Assembly (NCBI GenBank): GCA_016188625.1
Contig: JACPHL010000212.1
Span: 1-25,075 of the forward strand
DNA: 25,075 bases
Direction: 5' to 3'
Origin: Candidatus Rokuibacteriota bacterium
GTDB lineage: Bacteria; Methylomirabilota; Methylomirabilia; Rokubacteriales; JACPHL01
Position numbers and translations under genes: made by a program. The notes below the pieces were generated by a model that did no database searches, was not told the DNA's origin, and saw only the letters and a list, made by a program, of their open reading frames with translations. How positions within the stretch are numbered: the first letter of the stretch is position 1; every line of letters starts with the position of its first letter. Positions 14,482 to 23,790 of the stretch are shown piece after piece.

Positions 14482-15288
14482 GTGCGCTGTATCGCCGTCG
14501 TGAACCAGAAGGGGGGGGTGGGGAAGACGACGACGGCGCTCAACCTCTCGGCGAGCCTCGCCGTGGCGGAGCGCCCGACCCTGCTGGTGGATCTGGACCC
14601 CCAGGGGAACGCCACGACCGGCCTGGGGATCGACCGGGCGGGTCTGGCCCCGCCCACCCTCTACCAAGTGCTGTTGGAGGGGGAGCCGGCCGGCCGGGCG
14701 GTGGTCGGGACTTCCCTCCCCACCCTCCACCTCCTGCCGGCGGATCACGACCTCATCGGGGCCGAGGTGGAGCTGGTGGGGGCCACCGGCCGGGAGCGGC
14801 GGCTCCGGGAGGCCCTGGAAGGGCTCGGAGAGGCCTACGGGTTCGTGGTCATCGACTGTCCCCCCTCGCTCGGGCTCCTGACGGTCAATGCCCTGGTGGC
14901 GGCCCACGGCGCCCTCATCCCCCTTCAGTGCGAGTACTTCGCGCTCGAGGGGCTGGCCCAGCTGATGCGCACCCTCCACCTGGTCCGGGAGCGCCTGAAC
15001 GCTGGCCTGGAGGTGGAGGGGATTGTCCTGACCATGTACGATGGGCGGACGAGCCTGGCGGCGCAGGTCCGCGCCGAGGTCGAGCGACATTTCGATCGGC
15101 TGCTCTTCCGGACCGTGATCCCGCGGAATGTCCGGATGAGCGAGGCGCCGAGCCACGGGAGACCGGTCGTCCAGTACGACATCCGGTCCCCCGGCGCGCT
15201 CGCCTATCTCGAACTGGCAAGGGAGGTCATCGCCCATGATCAAGCGGGGGCTGGGGAGAGGGCTCGACGCGCTCCTGCCGCCGGCTGA
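14482..15288 (+). CDS. parA: Chromosome partitioning ATPase ParA (Soj)
   Basis: Deviant Walker ATPase that binds DNA non-specifically in its ATP dimer form and moves ParB-parS complexes apart. The 268 residues begin MRCIAVVNQKGGVGKTTT, with the signature-lysine Walker A (KGGVGKTT, 10-17), the A' motif DLDPQGN (37-43) and the Walker B VVIDCPPSLG (122-131). The GTG at 14482 has GGAGGG 6 nt upstream. Its last 53 nt overlap parB in another frame, adding a basic Ala/Arg-rich tail (about 251-268) of unclear meaning. Closeness to the origin and two parS-like sites mark it as the chromosomal copy. Confidence 0.95.
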   Translation: MRCIAVVNQKGGVGKTTTALNLSASLAVAERPTLLVDLDPQGNATTGLGIDRAGLAPPTLYQVLLEGEPAGRAVVGTSLPTLHLLPADHDLIGAEVELVGATGRERRLREALEGLGEAYGFVVIDCPPSLGLLTVNALVAAHGALIPLQCEYFALEGLAQLMRTLHLVRERLNAGLEVEGIVLTMYDGRTSLAAQVRAEVERHFDRLLFRTVIPRNVRMSEAPSHGRPVVQYDIRSPGALAYLELAREVIAHDQAGAGERARRAPAAG

Positions 15289-16069
15289 GGCGCGGGCCGG
15301 GGCGATCGAGGAGATCCCGGTCGAGGCGATCGTCCCGAGCGGGCATCAGCCGCGCAAGGAGCTGGACGAGCAGGGCTTGGAGGAGCTGGCCGCCTCCCTC
15401 AAGCGGTCCGGGCTCCTCCAGCCGGTCATCGTCCGCCGGCGCGGGGATGGCTACCAGCTGGTCGTCGGCGAGCGCCGATGGCGGGCCGCCCGCCGGGCCG
15501 GCCTCGCGCGGATCCCGGCGATCGTGAGGGAGACCTCGGATGCCGAGGCCCTGGAGCTGGCCCTCGCCGAGAACCTCCTCCGGGAGGACCTGAACCCGAT
15601 GGAGGAGGCCGAGGCCTACCAACGGCTCCTCGCCGAGTTCGGCTGGAGCCAGGAGGATCTCGCCCAGCGGATCGGGAAGGACCGCTCCTCGGTGGCCAAC
15701 AGCCTCCGGCTCCTCCGGCTCCCCCCCATCATCCAGGACGACCTCCGGCGTGGCCGGCTCACCATGGGGCACGCCCGGGCCCTCCTCGGGCTCGCCACCG
15801 CCAGGGAGCAGCTCCGGCTCCGGGAGCAGATCCTGGCCCAGGACTGGTCGGTCCGGGCGACCGAGGAGCGGGTGAGGCGGAGCCGGCGGACCACCCCCCG
15901 GGCGCCGCGCCGACCGCCCGAGGTGGAGGCGCTCGAGGATGACCTCCGTAGCGCGTTCGGGACCAAGGTGCGCGTCGTCGGGACCCTGGAGCGGGGGCGG
16001 ATCGAGCTCCACTATGTCGGGGCCGAGCAGCTCAACCGGCTCCGCGACCAGCTCGTGTTCAGCAAATAG
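15236..16069 (+). CDS. parB: Chromosome partitioning protein ParB (Spo0J)
   Basis: CTP-dependent DNA clamp that loads at parS and spreads. The 277 residues start MIKRGLGRGLDALLP, the short N-terminal motif typical of the family that is thought to touch ParA. The arginine-rich CTP-binding patch GERRWRAAR is at 78-86, ENLLREDLNPMEEA at 112-125, a helix-turn-helix (about 138-160, WSQEDLAQRIGKDRSSVANS) reads parS, and a C-terminal dimer domain follows a basic linker (about 210-235). The ATG at 15236 has GGGAGGT 9 nt upstream and lies 53 nt inside parA, which implies tight coupling. Confidence 0.96.
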   Translation: MIKRGLGRGLDALLPPAEARAGAIEEIPVEAIVPSGHQPRKELDEQGLEELAASLKRSGLLQPVIVRRRGDGYQLVVGERRWRAARRAGLARIPAIVRETSDAEALELALAENLLREDLNPMEEAEAYQRLLAEFGWSQEDLAQRIGKDRSSVANSLRLLRLPPIIQDDLRRGRLTMGHARALLGLATAREQLRLREQILAQDWSVRATEERVRRSRRTTPRAPRRPPEVEALEDDLRSAFGTKVRVVGTLERGRIELHYVGAEQLNRLRDQLVFSK

Positions 16070-16086
16070 CTGATAAATAAGGTAAA

Positions 16087-17163
16087 ATGCCAACTAGAGT
16101 CGTCGTCGGCATGAGCGGGGGGGTGGACAGCTCCGTCTCGGCCGCCCTCCTCATCGAGGCCGGCTACGAGGTCGTGGGCGTCACCCTCAGGGTCTGGCCG
16201 TGGGAGGAGCCGGCCGAGGAGAGCCGACGGTTCGGGAGCTGCTGCTCTCCCGAGACGGTGGACGACGCCCGGGCCGTCGCCCGCGCTCTGGGGATCCCCT
16301 ACTACCTCCTCAACTATGAGCACGAGTTCGACCGGACCGTGATCAGCGACTTCACCCGGGAGTACCTCCGGGGGCGCACCCCGACCCCCTGCGTGGTCTG
16401 CAACCGCCAGGTCAAGTTCGGCTCGCTGCTCCGCCGGACCCTGGCCTGGGAGGCCGACTATGTGGCCACGGGCCACTACGCCAGGATCGAGGCCGACCCC
16501 GCGACCGGGCGGATGCTGCTGCGGAAGGGGGTCGATCCCGCCAAGGACCAGAGCTACTTCCTCTGGCCCCTCACCCAGGAGCAGCTCCGCCGGGCCCTCT
16601 TCCCGGTGGGACGGCTGACCAAGGCCGAGGTCCGGGCCCGGGCCCGGGCGCTCGGGCTCCGGGTCGCCGACAAGCCCGAGAGTCAGGAGATCTGCTTCGT
16701 CCCCGGGGACTACCGGGCCTTCCTCCGGGCGCGCGAGCCCGAGGCCTTCCGCCCCGGGCCCATCCTCGACCCGGAGGGCCGGCAGCTCGGGGAGCATCGC
16801 GGGCTGGCCGACTACACTGTGGGGCAGCGGAAGGGGCTCGGCCTCGCGGTGGGCCGTCCCCTCTACGTCCTCGCGTTGGACCCGGTCCGGAACGCGGTCG
16901 TCGTGGGGGACGAGGCCGCCCTCGCCCGCGACCGGCTGGTGGCCACCGACGTCAACGTCATCCCCTTCGAGCGGCTCGAGCGGCCGCTCGCCGTCGAGGC
17001 GCGGATCCGCCACGGCCACCCGCCGGCGGCCGCCCTGGTCCGCCCCCTCGCCGACGGGGAGGTCGAGGTCGTCTTCGCGACCCCGCAGCGGGCCGTGACC
17101 CCGGGGCAGTCGGTGGTCTTCTACCGGGGCGACCTCGTCATCGGCGGCGGGATCATCCGTTAG
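16087..17163 (+). CDS. mnmA: tRNA-specific 2-thiouridylase MnmA
   Basis: Adds sulfur to U34 of tRNA-Lys, -Glu and -Gln in the cytoplasm, using ATP and a sulfur relay. The 358 residues show the PP-loop SGGVDSS (10-16), the first catalytic cysteine in TPCVVCN (Cys102), DQSYFLW (154-160) and the second catalytic cysteine in ESQEICF (Cys203). GLADYTVGQRKGLGLAVG further on is also typical. The ATG at 16087 has a short AAGG site in an AT-rich 17-nt gap after parB. The atp promoter begins 3 nt past its stop. Confidence 0.96.
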   Translation: MPTRVVVGMSGGVDSSVSAALLIEAGYEVVGVTLRVWPWEEPAEESRRFGSCCSPETVDDARAVARALGIPYYLLNYEHEFDRTVISDFTREYLRGRTPTPCVVCNRQVKFGSLLRRTLAWEADYVATGHYARIEADPATGRMLLRKGVDPAKDQSYFLWPLTQEQLRRALFPVGRLTKAEVRARARALGLRVADKPESQEICFVPGDYRAFLRAREPEAFRPGPILDPEGRQLGEHRGLADYTVGQRKGLGLAVGRPLYVLALDPVRNAVVVGDEAALARDRLVATDVNVIPFERLERPLAVEARIRHGHPPAAALVRPLADGEVEVVFATPQRAVTPGQSVVFYRGDLVIGGGIIR

Positions 17164-17166
17164 GGC

Positions 17167-17196
17167 TTGACAGTGCGGAGACCCCCATGCTAGTTA
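17167..17196 (+). promoter_or_regulatory. Promoter of the atp operon
   Basis: A perfect TTGACA (17167-17172), an 18-nt spacer and TAGTTA (17191-17196) lie directly after mnmA. Transcription would start near 17203, leaving a leader of about 47 nt before the preferred atpF start at 17250. Confidence 0.65.
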
Positions 17197-17249
17197 GTAT
17201 GGCGTTTGTTCGCGCCCCTTTTTTCACAACCTCCCGCCGGCGAGGTCGG

Positions 17250-17816
17250 ATGACACGGATCGGGTCCCTGCTCGGGTGGGCGGTTCTTGCCTTCTGGCTC
17301 TCGCCGGGCCCGGCGCTGGCCGCCGAGGGCGGATGGCTCAATCTGGATCGCTCCCTCATCATCCAGGCGGTCAACTTCCTCGTGCTCCTCCTGCTCCTCT
17401 ACCGGTTCCTCTACCGCCCCCTGCTCCGCGCCCTCGAGTCGCGCTCGGCCGCGATCAAGGGGCAGCTCGAGGAGGCCCAGGCCGCCCGCGCAGAGGCCCA
17501 GCAGCGGCTGGCCGACTCCGAGGCCCGGTTCCGGGAGGCGCGCGCCGAGGCGCAGGCGGCCCGCGAGGCCGCGCAGCGCGAGGCCCAGGAGCTCCGGGAG
17601 CGGCTCGCCGCCCAGGCGCGGGAGGAGGCCTCGCGGCTGGTGGCGGCGGCGCGGGCCGAGATCGAGCAGGATGTCCGCCGCGCCAAGGCCGAGCTGCGGG
17701 AGGAGGTCGGCGACCTCGCCGTCGAGATCGCTGAGCGCCTGATCCGCCAGAGCCTCCGGGAGGACGACCACCGCCGGCTCGTCGAGGAGGCCCTGGCGAG
17801 GCTGGAGCGCTCGTGA
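17250..17816 (+). CDS. atpF: F-type ATP synthase subunit b
   Basis: Peripheral stalk subunit that holds F1 against the Fo membrane part. From the ATG at 17250 the product has 188 residues: a probable signal peptide (1-25, ending PALA|AEGG), a TM helix (about 36-52, VNFLVLLLLLYRFLY) and a long charged coiled coil of Ala/Glu/Arg heptads (60-165). I prefer this start to ATGs at 17187 and 17199 because those lie within or at the promoter and would place a basic stretch ahead of the signal peptide; CGAGG lies a few nt upstream. Signal-bearing b subunits are, as I recall, found in deltaproteobacteria and relatives. It overlaps atpH as GTGA. No atpB or atpE precedes it. Confidence 0.9.
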   Translation: MTRIGSLLGWAVLAFWLSPGPALAAEGGWLNLDRSLIIQAVNFLVLLLLLYRFLYRPLLRALESRSAAIKGQLEEAQAARAEAQQRLADSEARFREARAEAQAAREAAQREAQELRERLAAQAREEASRLVAAARAEIEQDVRRAKAELREEVGDLAVEIAERLIRQSLREDDHRRLVEEALARLERS

Positions 17817-18358
17817 GGCGAGGGGCGGCGGTGGCCCGCCGGTACGCCAAGGCCCTCATGGTCCTCGCGGCCGAGCCCGCGCGGCGGGAGGCCGCGGCCG
17901 CGGAGCTCGAGGCTTTCGCCCGGCTGCTGGACGACCAGCAGGACCTCGCCGCCCTCCTCCTCCGGCCCTGGGTGAAGGGGTCCGAGAAGCAGCGGGTGGT
18001 CCGGGCCGTGGCGGAGGGGGCCGGGCTGTCGCCCCTGCTCCGGGACTTCCTGAGCGTGGTCGCCCGAGCGGGGCGCCTCGAGATCCTGCCGGAGATCCTC
18101 GAGGCGTACCGGCAGCAGGTGGACCGGGCGGCCGGCCGGGCGCGGGCCCGGGTCCGGGCCGCCCGCCCCCTGGACGAGGCCGAGCGGGAGCGGCTGCGCG
18201 AGTACCTGGCCGGGCGGCTCGGGAAGGACGTGGTCCTCGAGGTGGCGGAGGACCCCGGCCTCCTCGGCGGATTCGTGGCCGAGATCGACAGCCTGATCCT
18301 GGACGGGAGTCTCAAGGGTCAGCTCGACGCCCTCCGCGGGCAGCTCATCAGGGGGTAG
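17813..18358 (+). CDS. atpH: F-type ATP synthase subunit delta
   Basis: Links the b stalk to the top of the alpha3-beta3 head. The 181 residues match the family: an N-terminal helical bundle ([15 protein letters not shown] at 7-21, a hallmark start) and a C-terminal part with [29 protein letters not shown] (about 146-174). The start is GTG at 17813, overlapping the atpF TGA by 4 nt; atpA starts 8 nt after its stop. Confidence 0.94.
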   Translation: MRRGAAVARRYAKALMVLAAEPARREAAAAELEAFARLLDDQQDLAALLLRPWVKGSEKQRVVRAVAEGAGLSPLLRDFLSVVARAGRLEILPEILEAYRQQVDRAAGRARARVRAARPLDEAERERLREYLAGRLGKDVVLEVAEDPGLLGGFVAEIDSLILDGSLKGQLDALRGQLIRG

Positions 18359-18365
18359 GAGCATC

Positions 18366-19892
18366 ATGATCAAGGCCGGAGAGATCAGCGAGATCATCAG
18401 GCGCCAGATCCAGGGGTACGAGGCCGAGCTGGACCTCCAGGAGGTCGGGCGGGTGATCGAGGCCGGCGACGGGATCGCCCGGGTCTGGGGCCTCGAGCAG
18501 GCCATGGCCGGCGAGCTCATCGAGTTCCCCGGCGAGGTCTACGGGATGGTCCTGAACCTCGAGGAGGACAACGTCGGCGCCGTGATCATGGGCGACGACC
18601 GGGGGATCCGCGAGGGGGACGCGGTCAAGCGCACGGGGCGGATCGCCGAGGTGCCGGTGGGCGAGGCCCTGATCGGCCGGGTGGTGAACGCCCTGGGGCA
18701 GCCCATCGACGGCAAGGGGCCGATCGAGACCGGGGAGACCCGGCCGATCGAGCGCTACGCCCCCGGGGTGGTGGACCGCCGCCCCGTCAAGGAGCCGCTC
18801 CAGACCGGGATCAAGGCCATCGACGCCATGATCCCCATCGGCCGCGGCCAGCGGGAGCTGATCATCGGCGACCGGCAGACCGGGAAGACCGCCATCGCGG
18901 TGGACACGATCATCAACCAGAAGGGGCAGGGGGTCTACTGCTTCTACGTCGCCATCGGCCAGAAGCGCTCCACGGTCGCCCAGGTGGTGAAGGTCCTCGA
19001 GGAGGCCGGGGCCATGGAGTACGCCACCGTGATCTCGGCCACCGCCTCGGAGCCGGCGCCGCTGCAGTACATCGCCCCCTACGCCGGGTGCGCCATGGCG
19101 GAGTTCTTCCGCGACTCGGGCCGCCACGCCCTCTGCATCTACGACGACCTCACCAAGCACGCCCAGGCCTACCGCCAGCTCTCCCTCCTCCTCCGCCGCC
19201 CGCCTGGGCGCGAGGCCTTCCCCGGGGACGTCTTCTACCTCCACTCGCGCCTGCTGGAGCGGGCCGCGAAGCTCAACGACGAGCTCGGGGGAGGCTCGCT
19301 GACGGCCCTGCCCATCATCGAGACCCAGCTCGGGGACGTCTCGGCCTACATCCCCACCAACGTCATCTCCATCACCGACGGCCAGATCTACCTGGAGACC
19401 GACCTCTTCTACGCCGGAGTCCGCCCGGCCGTCAACGTCGGGCTCTCGGTCTCCCGGGTGGGCGGCAACGCCCAGATCAAGGCGATGAAGCAGGTGGCCG
19501 GGAAGCTCCGGCTCGACCTCGCCCAGTTCCGGGAGCTGGCCGCCTTCGCCCAGTTCGGCTCCGAGCTGGACCGGGCGACCCAGATGCAGCTCGCCCGCGG
19601 GCAGCGGATGGTCGAGGTCCTGAAACAGGGGCAGTACGCCCCCCTGGCGGTGGAGCAGCAGATCCTCATCATCTACGCCGGCATCCAGGGGCACCTGGAC
19701 GACCTCCCGGTGGAGGCGCTCGCAGGCTTCGAGCAGGCCCTCTACGCCCACGTGGAGGAGCGCCACCCCGAGGTCTTCGCCGAGATCCGCGAGAAGAAGG
19801 AGGTCTCGGACAGCCTTCGCGAGCGGATGGACAAGGCCCTCGCCGGGGCCAAGGCCGCCTACATGAAGGCCGAGGGGATCAAGGCGGGCTAG
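18366..19892 (+). CDS. atpA: F-type ATP synthase subunit alpha
   Basis: Non-catalytic nucleotide-binding subunit of the F1 head. At 508 residues it has the standard length. The Walker A is GDRQTGKT (168-175), and SVSRVGG (361-367) carries the arginine finger (Arg364) that reaches into the beta-subunit active site. The N-terminal [14 protein letters not shown] (6-19) is the helix that meets subunit delta. The ATG at 18366 has GGAG 4-7 nt upstream. Unlike all other atp junctions here, atpA is followed by a 283-nt spacer before atpG. Confidence 0.98.
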   Translation: MIKAGEISEIIRRQIQGYEAELDLQEVGRVIEAGDGIARVWGLEQAMAGELIEFPGEVYGMVLNLEEDNVGAVIMGDDRGIREGDAVKRTGRIAEVPVGEALIGRVVNALGQPIDGKGPIETGETRPIERYAPGVVDRRPVKEPLQTGIKAIDAMIPIGRGQRELIIGDRQTGKTAIAVDTIINQKGQGVYCFYVAIGQKRSTVAQVVKVLEEAGAMEYATVISATASEPAPLQYIAPYAGCAMAEFFRDSGRHALCIYDDLTKHAQAYRQLSLLLRRPPGREAFPGDVFYLHSRLLERAAKLNDELGGGSLTALPIIETQLGDVSAYIPTNVISITDGQIYLETDLFYAGVRPAVNVGLSVSRVGGNAQIKAMKQVAGKLRLDLAQFRELAAFAQFGSELDRATQMQLARGQRMVEVLKQGQYAPLAVEQQILIIYAGIQGHLDDLPVEALAGFEQALYAHVEERHPEVFAEIREKKEVSDSLRERMDKALAGAKAAYMKAEGIKAG

Positions 19893-20175
19893 GAATGCGT
19901 CCGAATAAAGCGGTTGGGGGTGCTGCCCCCCGGCAGGCCCCGATGGGGGAGGTGGCGGTCCCGAGCGGAACGGTAAGCGGAGCGGCGCGGGTCCCCGTCG
20001 TGAGCGAGCCGGGTGGGGAAGCCGGCTCACGGGCTCAGAACGAAGGAGGAGGGGCCCTGCCCGGCGAGCCACAGACGGGGGCGCCGCGGAGCGTGTGGAG
20101 CGAGGGGCCGACGCCTCCCGCGGGGCCGTCCGAGGGGGGCGGAGCCCCTCGGCGAGTTGTCCAAGGGGCGCGCGC
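19893..20175 (+). repeat. Structured atpA-atpG spacer element, related to the gyrB-gyrA spacer
   Basis: This 283-nt GC-rich spacer interrupts an otherwise compact operon. It contains inverted repeats at 19916-19930 (GGGGG/CCCCC), 20006-20028 (GAGCCGG/CCGGCTC) and 20130-20152. The end next to atpG shares the GGGGGGCGRAGCCCC hairpin core and CGAGTKGTCCA with the gyrB-gyrA spacer, in the same orientation to the downstream gene. The internal block GGCTCACGGGCTC (20024-20036) also has a counterpart there, with 11 of 13 bases identical. No promoter or terminator stands out. I infer a dispersed repeat family; copy number elsewhere is unknown. Confidence 0.5.
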
Positions 20176-20179
20176 GTGA
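19895..20179 (+). CDS. Doubtful 94-aa ORF bridging atpA and atpG
   Basis: The ATG begins 2 nt after the atpA stop (TAGGAATG), and the TGA at 20177-20179 overlaps the atpG GTG as GTGA, the arrangement of coupled genes. The product is low-complexity (Gly, Ala, Pro, Arg, Glu), with no signal, TM helix or domain I recognise; its end, SEGGGAPRRVVQGARA, resembles that of the ORF in the gyrB-gyrA spacer. At this GC content open frames are common, and repeat sequence can look like protein, so coding is unproven. A role in keeping ribosomes moving through the spacer is inference. Confidence 0.25.
   Translation: MRPNKAVGGAAPRQAPMGEVAVPSGTVSGAARVPVVSEPGGEAGSRAQNEGGGALPGEPQTGAPRSVWSEGPTPPAGPSEGGGAPRRVVQGARA
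20130..20152 (+). promoter_or_regulatory. Hairpin upstream of atpG
   Basis: CCGAGGGG (20130-20137) and CCCCTCGG (20145-20152) are exact reverse complements with a 7-nt loop. It ends 23 nt before the atpG GTG; an AAGGGG site (20163-20168) lies between. It is the counterpart of the hairpin next to gyrA. Confidence 0.6.
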
Positions 20180-21045
20180 CCCTCCGCGACATCCGCCGGC
20201 GCATCCGCTCGGTCCAGTCCACGCAGAAGATCACCCGGGCCATGAAGCTCGTGGCCGCGGCCAAGCTCCGCCGGGCCCAGGAGCGGATCCTTCAGGCCCG
20301 TCCCTACGCGGCCAAGATGGCCGAGCTGGTCGCCGGGCTGGCCCTCCGCGCCGGCGAGGAGGGCCACCCCCTCCTGGCCCGGCGGGCGGGCGGGCGGCGG
20401 CTCCTGGTGGTCATCAGCGCGGACAAGGGGCTCTGCGGCGCCTTCAACTCCAACGTCCTCCGCGCGGCCCTCGCCTTCCTCCGGGAGGGCGGGGAGGCCG
20501 AGTCCTCCCTGGTGGTGGTGGGGCGGAAGGCCCGGGACTTCTTCCGGCGCCGGTCCTGGCCCATCCGGGCCCAGCGCGTGGGGTTCCTGGACCGCCTCGG
20601 CTTCGAGGAGATCCGGGAGATCGCCGCGGAGCTGATGGGGGTCTACCTGGCCGAGGAAGTGGACGAGGTCCACCTCCTCTACAACGAGTTCCGCTCGGTC
20701 GCCGTCCAGCGGGCGGTCCGGCGCCAGCTCCTCCCCATCCAGTCCGAGGGCGCCGCCCCCGAGGCCCCGACGGCGGACTACCTCTACGAGCCGTCCCCCG
20801 GCGCGATCCTGGCGGCCCTCCTCCCGCGCCACGTGGAGGGCCAGCTCTACCGCGCCCTGCTGGAGTCCCTGGCCGGGGAGTACGGGGCCCGGATGACGGC
20901 CATGGAGGCCGCCACCAAGAACGCCCAGGAGATGATCGAGCGCCTGACCATCGACTACAACAAGGCCCGGCAGGAGCGGATCACCAAGGAGCTCCTCGAC
21001 ATCGTCGGCGGCGCCGAGGCCCTCCGCAAGAGCGCCGCAGCCTGA
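20176..21045 (+). CDS. atpG: F-type ATP synthase subunit gamma
   Basis: Rotating central shaft of F1. The GTG at 20176 gives 289 residues starting MTLRDIRRRIRSVQSTQKIT, the expected first helix, which continues into RAMKLVAAAKLRRAQ. The C-terminal helix has MTAMEAATKNAQEMIERLT and ends in ITKELLDIVGGAEAL, also typical. The frame is open 27 codons further upstream to a GTG at 20095, but that part lies in the repeat-like spacer and is not gamma sequence. AAGGGG stands 7 nt before the GTG. atpD follows after 12 nt. Confidence 0.95.
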   Translation: MTLRDIRRRIRSVQSTQKITRAMKLVAAAKLRRAQERILQARPYAAKMAELVAGLALRAGEEGHPLLARRAGGRRLLVVISADKGLCGAFNSNVLRAALAFLREGGEAESSLVVVGRKARDFFRRRSWPIRAQRVGFLDRLGFEEIREIAAELMGVYLAEEVDEVHLLYNEFRSVAVQRAVRRQLLPIQSEGAAPEAPTADYLYEPSPGAILAALLPRHVEGQLYRALLESLAGEYGARMTAMEAATKNAQEMIERLTIDYNKARQERITKELLDIVGGAEALRKSAAA

Positions 21046-22476
<1,431 letters not shown>

Positions 22477-22479
22477 CCG

Positions 22480-22887
22480 GTGGAGGGACGGCTTCACCTC
22501 GAGCTGGCCACTCCCACCCGCCTCGTGGTCTCCGAGGAGGTGGAGGAGGTGGTCGCCCCGGGCCTCCTGGGCTACTTCGGGGTCCTCCCCGGCCATGCCC
22601 CCTTCCTCACGACCCTCGGGGTCGGCGAGGTCATCTACCGCCGGGACGGGAGGGAGCACTACCTCGCCGTCACGGGCGGGTTCGCCGAGGTCGGCCCGGA
22701 GCGGGTCATCATCCTGGCCGAGACCGCGGAGCGGTCCGAGGAGATCGACACCGGACGGGCCCGGACCGCCCTGGAGCGGGCCGAGGGCCGCCTGGCCGGC
22801 CGCGCCCGGGAGGAGATCGACTACGACCGGGCCCTGCGGGCCAGGACCCGCGCCGCCACCCGGCTCCAGGTGGCCGGACGCCGCTGA
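22480..22887 (+). CDS. atpC: F-type ATP synthase subunit epsilon
   Basis: Rotor subunit that can inhibit ATP hydrolysis. The 135 residues start MEGRLHLELATPTRLVVSEEVEEVVAP, followed by GYFGVLPGHAPFLTTLGVGEV (31-51), which is diagnostic of the N-terminal beta-sandwich. A helical C-terminal part (about 88-135, rich in Arg and Ala) follows. The start is GTG at 22480. It is the last atp gene; an inverted repeat and a new promoter lie downstream. Confidence 0.95.
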   Translation: MEGRLHLELATPTRLVVSEEVEEVVAPGLLGYFGVLPGHAPFLTTLGVGEVIYRRDGREHYLAVTGGFAEVGPERVIILAETAERSEEIDTGRARTALERAEGRLAGRAREEIDYDRALRARTRAATRLQVAGRR

Positions 22888-22920
22888 CCGCCCCGCCGCC
22901 CCTCGCCCGTCGCGCCCTGA

Positions 22921-22947
22921 AAGGCGCGCCGGGGCTCGCCGCGCCTT
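22921..22947. terminator. Possible terminator hairpin after atpC
   Basis: AAGGCGCG (22921-22928) and CGCGCCTT (22940-22947) are exact reverse complements with an 11-nt loop. There is no T-run, so intrinsic termination is doubtful. Its right arm runs into the -35 box of the next promoter, so the two could interfere. Confidence 0.35.
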
Positions 22948-22974
22948 GACACCCCCGCCCCTCGGGGGTAGTCT
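22946..22974 (+). promoter_or_regulatory. Promoter for the 169-aa / DUF507 gene group
   Basis: A perfect TTGACA (22946-22951), a 17-nt spacer and TAGTCT (22969-22974) precede the ATG at 23000 by about 25 nt. The spacer itself contains CCCCCG...CGGGGG, which can fold. It would serve the genes from 23000 to about 24712. Confidence 0.6.
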
Positions 22975-22999
22975 CAGAACCGATTTGCGCGAGCGAGCC

Positions 23000-23509
23000 A
23001 TGAGCATGCCGGGCGTGGTGCGGGTGTGCCTCCGGGACAAGACGCGACAGCTCTCCGGCCTGGTGCGCCCGTGGCGGGTGCTGGCCCTGCTCGCGGCGCT
23101 CGAGGCCGAGCCGCGGAGCATCCCCGACCTCCTGGTCGCGGCCCAGCGGCTCTTCGCCGGCCACCCCTTCACCACCCCGCGCTACGACGGGATCTTCGGC
23201 TCCGTGCGCCGGCTCGGGGTCGATGCCCGCTACACCGAGCGGCGGGCGGCGGCGGGGGTGGCGATCTTCGACCTCGAGGCCCGGCGCGTCCTCTACCAGG
23301 TCCGGGGGGTGGGGTGGCGACGCGCCGGGTGGCTCTACTACCACGACGGCGAGGGATTCACCAACCGGAAGGTCCCCTTCGCCATCCCGGACTCCTGGCG
23401 GGTGGAGGGGGCCCCGGAGGACACGACGCCCCAGGTCGAGTGGAACGAGGGCGGGCCGGAGCCGTTCGCCTTCCTCTTCCTCGCCCTCGCGATCGGGATC
23501 CTGGCCTGA
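23000..23509 (+). CDS. Hypothetical protein, 169 aa
   Basis: I do not recognise the family. The ATG at 23000 follows GAGCGAG and a promoter; a second Met at codon 3 is also possible. The N-terminal half is helical and basic, with a winged-helix feel (PWRVLALLAALEAEP at 24-38, IPDLLVAAQRLF at 41-52), followed by TPRYDGIFGSVRRLGVDARY (59-78). The middle has several Trp and Tyr residues (GVGWRRAGWLYYHDGEG, 103-119), and the end is hydrophobic (PFAFLFLALAIGILA, 155-169), which could be a C-terminal membrane anchor or a buried helix. The coding bias is normal for the window. The next gene starts 2 nt after its stop, so the two are probably co-transcribed. Confidence 0.75.
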   Translation: MSMPGVVRVCLRDKTRQLSGLVRPWRVLALLAALEAEPRSIPDLLVAAQRLFAGHPFTTPRYDGIFGSVRRLGVDARYTERRAAAGVAIFDLEARRVLYQVRGVGWRRAGWLYYHDGEGFTNRKVPFAIPDSWRVEGAPEDTTPQVEWNEGGPEPFAFLFLALAIGILA

Positions 23510-23511
23510 CG

Positions 23512-23790
23512 ATGGCCCGGCGCGAGGGGATCGCCGACCGGTTCAGCGAGGGGATCCTCAAGCGGCTTCAGGGGCGGAAGTTCATCGAGGTGCGGGACGA
23601 GGCGCGGGCGCGGGCGGCCCTGCGCCGCGTCATCCTGGAGAACCTCCAGGCCGAGGAGCAGATCGACGCCGAGGCGCGGAAGATCCTCCAGGGGCACGCC
23701 CGCGAGATCCGCGACACGACCGCCGATTACAGCCGCCTCCTGACGCTGGTGAAGCAGCGGTTGGCCCGCGAGCGGGGGTTCGTCCTGTGA
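23512..23790 (+). CDS. DUF507 family protein, first copy
   Basis: The 92-residue protein lacks signal and membrane segments and is mostly charged helix. RRVILENLQAEEQIDAEARKIL (39-60) matches the conserved centre of DUF507, which typically reads R-x-x-I...E...-E-x-I-D-x-x-x-R-x-I. Function is unknown to me. It starts with ATG 2 nt after the preceding gene and overlaps the second DUF507 gene as GTGA. Its C-terminal part (REIRDTTADYSRLLTLVKQRL) departs from the usual W-x-I-L-Y pattern kept by the second copy, so the pair has diverged and may form a heteromer (inference). Confidence 0.8.
   Translation: MARREGIADRFSEGILKRLQGRKFIEVRDEARARAALRRVILENLQAEEQIDAEARKILQGHAREIRDTTADYSRLLTLVKQRLARERGFVL

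Noticed and set aside
17187-17249. Earlier atpF starts at 17187 and 17199
   Set aside because: Both lie within or at the promoter -10 region and would put a basic stretch before the signal peptide; the ATG at 17250 fits better.
20095-20175. GTG at 20095 as the atpG start
   Set aside because: The added 27 residues come from repeat-like spacer and do not resemble subunit gamma.
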